5,774 nt of DNA from the NCBI GenBank assembly GCA_026014515.1, contig JAOZIG010000329.1, positions 1 through 5,774 on the forward strand, in the 5' to 3' direction. The notes beneath the pieces were generated by a model. It worked only from the letters and a program-made list of their open reading frames with translations, was not told where the DNA came from and did no database searches. Of the stretch, positions 1-5,136 are shown in pieces. Source of the stretch: Candidatus Bathyarchaeota archaeon (GTDB lineage Archaea > Thermoproteota > Bathyarchaeia > TCS64). Position numbers and translations under genes: made by a program. How positions within the stretch are numbered: position 1 is the first letter of the stretch; the number at the start of each line of letters is the position of its first letter.

Positions 1-460
1 GATACAGATAATCATAGGGTACTGGCATTCCAGCGTGGTGGAACATTATCGGCATTCCTAGCTCTGATGCAACCTCATAGACCTTGAATGCGTGAGTATC
101 ATCTGGCTTGTAACCGTCACTGCAAGGGTAAAGTTTCAATCCATGGAGTCCTAGTTCATCCCGTTGCATGCGTGCATCTTCATCAGAGCCATGTTTGACT
201 GGGTTAACATACCCGAACCCAATGAACCTATCTGGTGCCTGCCTACAGAACTCTGCTACCTGTTGTGGTGTGGTTCGTTTATCGCTGAGGACAACGGCTT
301 TTTCGATTCCCGCCTCTTCGAGGTCGGCTATGAACTCTTCTTTTGTTACACTGATTATGGTTGGATTCGCTGGGTCGCTATACTCGGTCATGCTAATGTG
401 GCAGTGGTAGTCTACCCGGGGGATTCCACGGTTCTCAAGACCATGCTGCCTAGTCAGCAT
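1..460 (-). CDS. Amidohydrolase_2 family metal-dependent hydrolase, N-terminal part (cut by left window edge)
   Basis: I read this gene by translating the minus strand by hand; it is open from the start codon to the window edge, giving 153 residues of a protein whose family is usually about 260-350 long. It is the first half of a TIM-barrel amidohydrolase (Amidohydrolase_2 type: decarboxylases, lactonases, amidases). Visible motifs are the metal-binding HxH at residues 19-21 (VDYHCHI), GLKLYP at 108-112 and MFHHAG at 139-144, which matches the strand bearing the next His ligand. The later His and catalytic Asp lie outside the window. The start is uncertain: ATG at 458-460 is chosen, but an in-frame TTG at 479-481 would add seven residues, and a TGA lies three codons upstream of that TTG. 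Neither start has a clear Shine-Dalgarno. It follows the PIG-L gene by 58 bases (37 from the TTG), so it is probably part of the same glycoside-related unit. The substrate is unknown. Confidence 0.85.
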   Translation of the reverse strand, partial: MLTRQHGLENRGIPRVDYHCHISMTEYSDPANPTIISVTKEEFIADLEEAGIEKAVVLSDKRTTPQQVAEFCRQAPDRFIGFGYVNPVKHGSDEDARMQRDELGLHGLKLYPCSDGYKPDDTHAFKVYEVASELGMPIMFHHAGMPVPYDYLY

Positions 461-510
461 TGCTGTATCAATTGCAGTCAAGATGTTTCAGACAAAAGAT
501 GTGCTTTATG

Positions 511-523
511 GTTAAATATTATC
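511..523 (-). promoter_or_regulatory. TATA-like box upstream of the amidohydrolase
   Basis: On the minus strand this reads GATAATATTTAAC, an AT-rich box A-like element that overlaps the stop codon of the PIG-L gene. An archaeal transcription start about 25 nt downstream would fall near 490, leaving a leader of about 10 nt before the TTG or about 30 nt before the ATG. It would allow the amidohydrolase to be transcribed separately from the GH4/PIG-L pair. The call rests on composition and spacing only. Confidence 0.35.
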
Positions 524-1235
524 GCCTAACAGGCAATAATTCATGGGCAAACCGGTGCCCAGACTTGCTGATAAAAGCCTCAGCATATAACACCCCACAT
601 TGTCGCCCATACTCCCTAAACCTATGAGTATACCACTCAACGACACGCTCAAGATAATCGCCTTGCTCCTCCTTTGGTTTTCCCCAGTCTTGCCACTGTG
701 ACTGATGTTTTTTGAAGCTCTCAAGCTTCTGCTCCATATAATCAGACACATCAATGTAGACATCTGGCTCCTGTTTAGTCATAGGGGCGCCGAAGAAGAA
801 TATCTCAGGCTCAGGGCGATGAGCAGGTAAATCAGTCTCATGTAAAGGCAGGCTTGCCTTGAGGCTGGCGTCGCTTGCGGCTTGTCCTACTCTTCTATGG
901 TCGTCACGCCAGACCAAGGGGTGGAAAGTAAGCACGATATCTGGTTTGAGTTCACGGTATACATCAACAAGTGTTTCACGAAGCTCATCCCCATCAGGGA
1001 CACTTGCATCCTCGTATCCAAGGAAGCGCACATCAGCCCCAAGCACGAATGCAGCCTCCTGCATCTCCTTTGTTCTGATCTCCTCTAGTTCCTGTGTGGG
1101 AACATCCCAGTGTCCTTTTCCGCCACGAGTAGCGTGAACTATGGTTGCCTTGTGACCGTTTGCGACGTATTTTGCTATAGTTCCACTGGCATAGGTCTCA
1201 TCATCGGGGTGGGCTCCTACAAATACTAGATGCAT
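519..1235 (-). CDS. PIG-L/LmbE family zinc-dependent deacetylase
   Basis: This 238-residue protein has the full signature of PIG-L/LmbE N-deacetylases, which remove acetyl groups from N-acetylglucosamine-type substrates (diacetylchitobiose, GlcNAc-inositol, GlcNAc-malate) or cleave related amides. The AHPDDE motif is at residues 8-13, giving zinc ligands His9 and Asp12 and the catalytic base Asp11. The third zinc ligand is His113 in DDHRRVG. The closing AEAF motif of the family is at 218-221. The length is normal and the protein lacks a signal peptide, so it should be cytosolic. Its ATG overlaps the stop of the upstream GH4 gene (TAATG) and has a strong Shine-Dalgarno five bases upstream, so translation is probably coupled. 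The partnership with a glycosidase suggests a sugar substrate. Archaeal diacetylchitobiose deacetylases belong to this family, but the sequence does not fix the substrate. A role in low-molecular-weight thiol chemistry (MshB/BshB-like) is possible but has no support from neighbouring biosynthesis genes. Confidence 0.93.
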   Translation of the reverse strand: MHLVFVGAHPDDETYASGTIAKYVANGHKATIVHATRGGKGHWDVPTQELEEIRTKEMQEAAFVLGADVRFLGYEDASVPDGDELRETLVDVYRELKPDIVLTFHPLVWRDDHRRVGQAASDASLKASLPLHETDLPAHRPEPEIFFFGAPMTKQEPDVYIDVSDYMEQKLESFKKHQSQWQDWGKPKEEQGDYLERVVEWYTHRFREYGRQCGVLYAEAFISKSGHRFAHELLPVRR

Positions 1236-2515
1236 TACTCCACCTCAAACTGTGGTAACATGTCCTGATGTAACCTCATTAACTCATCAAAGGCTGCTAA
1301 TGCTTTCTCCTGATCATTCACAACAGGGTCAACAAGTAAAGCCTGTTTGCCTTTCTCAATATCTCCTGAAACCCCTGATTCTACGACTAGGCTCTGAACA
1401 AGTATCTGAATGTTGCAGAGGGCTGCGAGTCCTTCTGGCATCTCTCCGACTTGTATGGGTCTTATTCCGCCCTTGTTGATGATAGCTGGGGTCTCTACTA
1501 TGGCGTCTTGGATGAGGTTTGGTATCTGTCCATCGTTGGGGAGATTGACTTGTAGCTCTAGGTGGTTTGCGTTTGAGATTAAACCGGCTATAATATGCAT
1601 GGCTCGCTCCCCTGAGAGCTTACCCTTGATGTTCAACGGCTCTTTCCCGGTAATCAGCCGGTTTATGCGTTCCCAGTTTGCTTGTCCCTCTTCATCCATT
1701 CGATCTATCCAGTTGAATCCACGTGCCTCGCTTGGTGTTACTTCCCATGAATATGCCAGATATTCTCCTAGATGGTTGTCGTCTGTTGATGGGTAGAGCC
1801 CAAATTGCCTGTACATGGCTTTACAGAGAGGCTGGAAGCCTTTCGCCTTCTTCAACGCCTCATCAAGCATCGGATAAGCATCTGTTCCATCCTTCAACCG
1901 TAGCTCCTTATACCAGCTAAAATGGTTCAATCCACATGAAACAGCGTCAATAATAGCAGTTGGCACCCCCATCATAGGAGCTAACCGCTGAAGCTGGTGC
2001 TCAACCTCATGACAGAGCCCAACGTTCTTGATGCTAGTGTAACGATCTATCGCCATACAGAGACGCGGCACCGGGTTAGTATAGTTAAGTAGCCAAGCGT
2101 CTGGGCATACCTCCTCCATGGTGTAGGCGATTTCTAGTACCGGAGGTATGTTTCTCCAAGTGTGGAATAGTCCTCCGGGCCCACCGTTTTCCCCGATGAC
2201 CTGTTTGATGCCATGCTTGAAGGGTATCTCCCAATCCATTCTCCACCGGTTCATCCTGTCAACCTCGATGGACATCAAAACATAGTCGGCTTCATCTAGG
2301 GCTTCTTCCTGATTGATGGTTTGAGTGATCATTAGGTCTGCTTCTGCTTCAAGGTTCATTCTATCAGCTAACCCAGTCATCGCCTTGAGACGTTGTTCAT
2401 CGATGTCATGGAGCATCAACTCGGAGCCATGGAGCGCAGGTATGTTGACAGCATCAAGAACACTGTTGTACCCGAATACGCTGCTTCCTGCGCCCACGAG
2501 AACTATCTTAACCAT
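1235..2515 (-). CDS. Glycoside hydrolase family 4 (NAD- and Mn-dependent alpha-glycosidase type)
   Basis: The 426-residue protein is a GH4 enzyme. This family cleaves glycosides by NAD-assisted oxidation at C3, elimination and re-addition of water, using a divalent metal. The N-terminal Rossmann motif GAGSS is at residues 8-12, with Asp37 (LHDID) where the NAD ribose is usually bound. GENGGPGG is at 108-115 and NYTNP at 144-148. The metal-ligand Cys168 is in the tetrapeptide CHEV at 168-171, and the second metal ligand is His198 in GLNHFSW. As I recall the family, CHxx motifs mark enzymes acting on non-phosphorylated sugars (CHEV being typical of alpha-glucosidases), whereas CN motifs mark phospho-glycosidases. 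Uronidases and galactosidases remain possible. NLPNDGQIPNL (324-334) is the usual C-terminal landmark. The length is normal to slightly short. No signal peptide is visible, so the substrate must be imported. The ATG has no Shine-Dalgarno but has a TATA-like box 26 bases upstream. The stop overlaps the PIG-L start. Confidence 0.94.
   Translation of the reverse strand: MVKIVLVGAGSSVFGYNSVLDAVNIPALHGSELMLHDIDEQRLKAMTGLADRMNLEAEADLMITQTINQEEALDEADYVLMSIEVDRMNRWRMDWEIPFKHGIKQVIGENGGPGGLFHTWRNIPPVLEIAYTMEEVCPDAWLLNYTNPVPRLCMAIDRYTSIKNVGLCHEVEHQLQRLAPMMGVPTAIIDAVSCGLNHFSWYKELRLKDGTDAYPMLDEALKKAKGFQPLCKAMYRQFGLYPSTDDNHLGEYLAYSWEVTPSEARGFNWIDRMDEEGQANWERINRLITGKEPLNIKGKLSGERAMHIIAGLISNANHLELQVNLPNDGQIPNLIQDAIVETPAIINKGGIRPIQVGEMPEGLAALCNIQILVQSLVVESGVSGDIEKGKQALLVDPVVNDQEKALAAFDELMRLHQDMLPQFEVE
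1241..1246 (-). promoter_or_regulatory. Strong Shine-Dalgarno of the PIG-L gene
   Basis: The minus strand reads GAGGTG, followed by five bases and then the ATG at 1235. It lies inside the last codons of the GH4 gene and supports both the chosen PIG-L start and translational coupling. It is the best-placed ribosome binding site in the window; the genes that follow a gap do not have one. Confidence 0.75.
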
Positions 2516-2537
2516 AAGTAATGGTTGATAATTGCCT

Positions 2538-2545
2538 GTATAACG
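2538..2545 (-). promoter_or_regulatory. TATA-like box upstream of the GH4 gene
   Basis: The 31-base gap between ccdA and the GH4 gene reads CGTTATAC on the minus strand, centred about 26 bases before the ATG. That spacing would place an archaeal transcription start at or next to the start codon, giving a leaderless mRNA, which fits the absence of a Shine-Dalgarno. It suggests the GH4/PIG-L pair is its own transcription unit. Confidence 0.4.
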
Positions 2546-2546
2546 T

Positions 2547-3203
2547 TTAGGCTAAGCCATAGTAGATCATATACGCGCCCGCTAGAATCAGTATGGCTGC
2601 GTTGATCTTCTTCATATGAGGCAATACAGCCATTAAACGCTGATAGATGATTTCCCGGCTAAACGTTAAGGCAAGTGTTAATGGAACAAGCACCGTTGCT
2701 GCGCCTAATCCATAAGCTAAGAACATCAAAAGGATGGATAGAAATCCCCCCGCTGTCGCAGATTGAAGCACCAGCAAGACGAAAACAGGGAAACTGCATG
2801 CCATTGAAGCCGCCCCATAGCCCAGTCCATAGAGGTAAAATGCTTTGAATCCTCGTCCTTCTGGTGCAGCTGTTCTCAACACGGGTAAATTATAGAAAAC
2901 ATCGGTGAACAAGTGTCCGAGACCGAGAATAATCAATATCACGCCAATAAAGGGTGAAACCAAGCTTATCTTACTCGCCACCACATTAACGGCGAAACTA
3001 GGCAAGATACCAATAGCCAAGAAGACCGTTAGAAATCCTGCAACGGTGGTTACCCCAAAGCCTATCGCAGATACCAGACTTGTCTTCTCTTCCTCTGTAT
3101 TCATGAAGAAGGATACAAAGCTTGGTAGCATCGGTAATGCGCATGGCGCTAATACCGCTAATAATCCTGCGCTGAAGGCTAGGCTTAGGTTAGCGATCTC
3201 CAT
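2547..3203 (-). CDS. ccdA: CcdA/DsbD-type transmembrane thiol-disulfide electron transporter
   Basis: This 218-residue protein carries reducing equivalents from cytosolic thioredoxin across the membrane to an exported thioredoxin-like partner. It has the CcdA plan of about six hydrophobic segments (roughly residues 6-30, 43-68, 78-100, 122-147, 153-180 and 197-217). The two redox-active cysteines stand where expected: Cys21 in LAPCALPMLPSF in the first helix and Cys136 in MACSFPVF in the fourth. There is no periplasmic thioredoxin domain as in full-length DsbD; that role falls to the gene immediately upstream. The start ATG shares its A with the TGA stop of the tlpA-like gene (TGATG), so translation is very likely coupled. 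The pair is a classic CcdA plus TlpA/ResA set, which in bacteria serves cytochrome c maturation or reductive repair. The neighbouring msrB favours repair here. No cytochrome c genes are visible in the window. Confidence 0.92.
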   Translation of the reverse strand: MEIANLSLAFSAGLLAVLAPCALPMLPSFVSFFMNTEEEKTSLVSAIGFGVTTVAGFLTVFLAIGILPSFAVNVVASKISLVSPFIGVILIILGLGHLFTDVFYNLPVLRTAAPEGRGFKAFYLYGLGYGAASMACSFPVFVLLVLQSATAGGFLSILLMFLAYGLGAATVLVPLTLALTFSREIIYQRLMAVLPHMKKINAAILILAGAYMIYYGLA

Positions 3204-3727
3204 CAGTTCATCAACTCAGTCAGAATATTATCAAATTGGGTAACTGTAGTAAAGTATCCTCTGTACGCGATCAAGCCATCCTGATCAACTATGATGATAG
3301 TAGGGATAGCCGAGACCTCGAAATCAACTGCGCTATCAGGGCTTGAACCGAAAAACCAGGTTATTCCCTCTTCTTCACCGAAACCGTAAAGGTACTCCAT
3401 ATCATAGTTGGGGTCTATGTTGATACTAATCACCTCGACACCCTCGACAGAGTCAACCAAGGCAAGAATATCTATCTGAGCCTTACAGGGCTCACACCAA
3501 GGCGCCATAAAATCAATAACAAGTATTTTTCCCTGATAGTCGCTGAATTTTACGCTGCCGCTTCCATCAATGTTGGGTATTGTCTCATCAAGGAGCATGT
3601 TTCCAGTCTGGATGCCTATCTCTCCCTCGGGGGTTGGTTTGATGAAGTTATCATAGATTAAGTAACCGGCAACAAGCGCCACAATAAGTAATCCAGCATA
3701 TAATACGGGTTTTCGTTGATTTTGCAT
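3203..3727 (-). CDS. Membrane-anchored TlpA/ResA-like thiol-disulfide oxidoreductase
   Basis: This 174-residue protein is an anchored thioredoxin. Positively charged N-terminal residues (Arg5, Lys6) precede one hydrophobic segment at about 8-25, which predicts an inside N-terminus and an exported C-terminal domain. That domain (about 42-174) is a TlpA/AhpC-TSA-like thioredoxin fold with the active site WCEPC at 77-81, preceded by VIDFMAP, and the cis-proline Pro142 in AIPT. The late strand IIIVDQDGLIAYRGYF at about 144-159 is typical of TlpA/ResA. Its reductant should be the CcdA encoded next, whose ATG overlaps this stop. Its oxidised target is not known: candidates are an exported protein disulfide, a heme-binding apocytochrome or a methionine sulfoxide reductase. 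The ATG is 62 bases downstream of msrB, with no good Shine-Dalgarno and an AT-rich box about 29 bases upstream. The length and layout are normal. Confidence 0.92.
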   Translation of the reverse strand: MQNQRKPVLYAGLLIVALVAGYLIYDNFIKPTPEGEIGIQTGNMLLDETIPNIDGSGSVKFSDYQGKILVIDFMAPWCEPCKAQIDILALVDSVEGVEVISINIDPNYDMEYLYGFGEEEGITWFFGSSPDSAVDFEVSAIPTIIIVDQDGLIAYRGYFTTVTQFDNILTELMN

Positions 3728-3750
3728 TCTACAAGGGTTCGGGAAACCAC

Positions 3751-3760
3751 AGTTAAAAAA
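3751..3760 (-). promoter_or_regulatory. TATA-like box, also a T-tract, upstream of the tlpA-like gene
   Basis: The minus strand reads TTTTTTAACT, centred about 29 bases before the tlpA-like start and about 35 bases after the msrB stop. It could act as box A for the tlpA/ccdA pair. The run of six T could equally serve as an archaeal oligo-T terminator for msrB. The sequence cannot distinguish the two roles, and both could apply. Confidence 0.35.
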
Positions 3761-3789
3761 GGTGGTGTAAGGTGTTTACCTACTTTGCA

Positions 3790-4224
3790 CTACTTAAACA
3801 AAGCTAGATACTCACCGTATCCACGTTCCTCAAGCTTATCCTTGGGGATAAACTCCAGCGCCGCACTATTGATACAGTACCGTAACCCCGTGGGTTTTGG
3901 TCCATCATTAAACACATGCCCAAGGTGACTATCAGAGTCACTGCTACGAACCTCAGTCCTCACCATAAAATGACTCAAATCAACCTTACGTTCGACACTC
4001 TCTTCCTCAATAGGCTTCGTGAAGCTAGGCCAACCACACCCAGAATCAAACTTATCCAGACTAGTAAACAACGGTTTACCAGAGACAACATCAACATAGA
4101 TTCCCTCTTCCTTGTTGTCCCAGTACGGGTTACTGAAGGGCGGCTCTGTACCGTTTTTCTGAGTCACATCATACTGTATAGGGGTTAGTTTATCTCGTAG
4201 CTCCTTGTCTGAAGGCTTTGGCAT
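3790..4224 (-). CDS. msrB: Peptide-methionine (R)-S-oxide reductase MsrB, zinc-less type
   Basis: MsrB reduces the R epimer of methionine sulfoxide in proteins. The 144-residue protein covers the whole SelR domain: PYWDNKEEGIYVDVV (33-47), SGCGWPSF (61-68), HLGHVF (100-105) and GLRYCINSAALEF (113-125). The catalytic cysteine is Cys117 in RYCIN and the resolving cysteine is Cys63 in SGCGWPSF, which together support thioredoxin-dependent recycling. The two CxxC pairs that bind structural zinc in many MsrBs are absent: DVVS replaces the first at 45-48, and SSDSDS precedes HLGHVF where the second would be. This is the form seen, for example, in the MsrB domain of Neisseria PilB. There is no signal peptide or membrane anchor, so the enzyme should be cytosolic, although the neighbouring TlpA/CcdA pair works outside. 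There is no msrA in the window. Archaeal MsrB genes are often considered bacterial acquisitions, so transfer is plausible. Confidence 0.96.
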   Translation of the reverse strand: MPKPSDKELRDKLTPIQYDVTQKNGTEPPFSNPYWDNKEEGIYVDVVSGKPLFTSLDKFDSGCGWPSFTKPIEEESVERKVDLSHFMVRTEVRSSDSDSHLGHVFNDGPKPTGLRYCINSAALEFIPKDKLEERGYGEYLALFK

Positions 4225-4231
4225 AAAAGAA

Positions 4232-4245
4232 CCGCGTAACCGCGG
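4232..4245. repeat. GC-rich inverted/direct repeat in the msrB promoter region
   Basis: The plus strand carries CCGCG-TAAC-CGCGG, a perfect 5-bp inverted repeat with a 4-base spacer. The same bases can be read as a direct repeat of AACCGCG at 4230-4236 and 4238-4244. It lies 8-21 bases upstream of the msrB ATG, immediately downstream of a TATA-like box, which is the usual place for an archaeal repressor site. If transcription instead starts further upstream it would be a short hairpin in the leader. Confidence 0.45.
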
Positions 4246-4246
4246 C

Positions 4247-4265
4247 TTATAGGATATGATAAAAA
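4247..4265 (-). promoter_or_regulatory. TATA-like elements upstream of msrB
   Basis: Two candidates lie in the 45-base gap between dppA and msrB. On the minus strand, CTATAA at about 4247-4252 is centred some 25 bases before the ATG and would give a leaderless mRNA. TTTTTATCATAT at about 4254-4265 would give a leader of roughly 10 bases. No Shine-Dalgarno precedes the msrB ATG, which favours either arrangement over translation from a long readthrough leader. Confidence 0.4.
4261..4265 (-). terminator. Possible oligo-T terminator after dppA
   Basis: A run of five T on the minus strand begins four bases after the dppA stop codon. Archaeal RNA polymerase can terminate at such tracts without a hairpin. 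The tract is short and also forms part of a possible TATA-like element for msrB, so this is a weak call. Confidence 0.22.
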
Positions 4266-4269
4266 GGGT

Positions 4270-5106
4270 TTATCGGCGGAGAATGTTGCCCGCTAGGTAG
4301 ATTCCGGCACGGAGAGCATTCAACGCCACAGGATATGAATCATAAACAGCCTTGACTGTGACACCGTCCACCCGCTCATAACCCGGGATCAACATCACCA
4401 AGTCTGCCATAGCCGCGTTAGTCAATTCAAGCTTGAACTCAACAGGCTCCTCTATCACTCGGGGCTCTGGATACTTCTTTGTGAGAGCCTCCTTCGCCTT
4501 TGCCCTGATGAGCTTTGCAGCGTTCTTTGGGTGAAGACACTTTGCACCATACCTTCCATTGGCCCACTTCACCGCTGCAGTAGTAATACCGGGTACAAAC
4601 GCCTCCGCTTCCTGTGTAGCCGCATAATCGCCTGCTAGCATCACTGATGGAACACCATAGTAGCCAGCTAATGCGCTGTTCATACCGAACTCACCGGTCT
4701 CGCGTCCATTGAACCAGACCCTCTGCACGGTACTACCGCTGATGGTGTGCGCACAGATACCCTTCAAGGTACCCTTCATACTATGGTAGCCGACGTACAT
4801 GGCTGCATCATGACCCTCAGCGATACCTTCCATCATGCTATCGGGCTTTGGAGAACCACGAGCGAGAATAGCAGCTTCGTGCACATCTTCGGGTCTGAGG
4901 TTTCTCATCCTGCCATGAGCATCAGAGACCAGTATCTCCTTGGCTCCAGCGTCCAATGCGCCCTCGATTGCCGCGTTCAAGTCTTGTACCATAATCTTTC
5001 GTGCGTACTGGTACTCGCTGGTTTCTTTGCCAACTTCCTCCCAGTCTACGATTGAGCTTATTCCCTCCATGTCTATGGAGATAAAAACACGTTCAGGTTT
5101 TACCAT
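4270..5106 (-). CDS. dppA: M55 family zinc D-aminopeptidase (DppA-like)
   Basis: This 278-residue protein is a full-length M55 peptidase. In Bacillus DppA, the type member, the enzyme is a self-compartmentalising decamer that removes N-terminal D-residues from short peptides. The metal ligands map well: Asp12 and Glu14 in SIDMEG, His64 in SDAHG, His108 in YVGYHSMKG and Glu139 in GEFGMN. His120 in CAHTISG matches the proposed catalytic histidine. AGDYAA at 158-163 is another family landmark. There is no signal peptide, so it should be cytosolic. No peptide transporter (dppBCDE) accompanies it, so a role in uptake-linked peptide use cannot be inferred. Its natural substrate in an organism without classical peptidoglycan is unclear; recycling of D-residue or other small peptides is a guess. 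The start ATG lies 30 bases after the PH-like gene, with a TATA-like box 24 bases upstream and no Shine-Dalgarno. An upstream ATG at about 5114-5116 is out of frame. Confidence 0.93.
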   Translation of the reverse strand: MVKPERVFISIDMEGISSIVDWEEVGKETSEYQYARKIMVQDLNAAIEGALDAGAKEILVSDAHGRMRNLRPEDVHEAAILARGSPKPDSMMEGIAEGHDAAMYVGYHSMKGTLKGICAHTISGSTVQRVWFNGRETGEFGMNSALAGYYGVPSVMLAGDYAATQEAEAFVPGITTAAVKWANGRYGAKCLHPKNAAKLIRAKAKEALTKKYPEPRVIEEPVEFKLELTNAAMADLVMLIPGYERVDGVTVKAVYDSYPVALNALRAGIYLAGNILRR

Positions 5107-5125
5107 GGGAATACATAGTGTAGGA

Positions 5126-5134
5126 TGTTTATGA
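5126..5134 (-). promoter_or_regulatory. TATA-like box upstream of dppA
   Basis: The minus strand reads CATAAAC here, centred about 24 bases before the dppA ATG within the 30-base gap after the PH-like gene. The spacing fits a leaderless transcript. It is short and weak, and readthrough from the PH-like gene is an equally good explanation for expression. Confidence 0.28.
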
Positions 5135-5136
5135 GA

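Noticed and set aside
164..529. 121-codon plus-strand open frame (and an 80-codon one at 168-410)
   Set aside because: Both lie opposite the amidohydrolase, whose minus-strand reading gives clear metal-binding motifs. The plus-strand products have no recognisable motif and odd Cys/Trp-rich composition.
512..763. 83-codon minus-strand open frame in another phase
   Set aside because: It lies wholly within the PIG-L gene end; the PIG-L frame carries the family motifs and this one does not.
519..1235. Bacillithiol or mycothiol biosynthesis deacetylase (BshB/MshB)
   Set aside because: The family fits, but no glycosyltransferase (BshA/MshA) or cysteine ligase gene is present; the coupled neighbour is a GH4 glycosidase instead.
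1410..1796. 128-codon plus-strand open frame
   Set aside because: It is antisense to the conserved C-terminal half of GH4; the product is low in information and matches no family I recognise.
2905..3243. 112-codon plus-strand open frame
   Set aside because: It is antisense to ccdA and the tlpA-like gene; the frame follows from the codon bias of those genes.
2547..3727. Cytochrome c maturation locus
   Set aside because: CcdA plus a ResA/TlpA-like protein can serve cytochrome c assembly, but no CcmC/F, ResB or CXXCH heme protein is visible. With msrB next door, a repair role is at least as likely.
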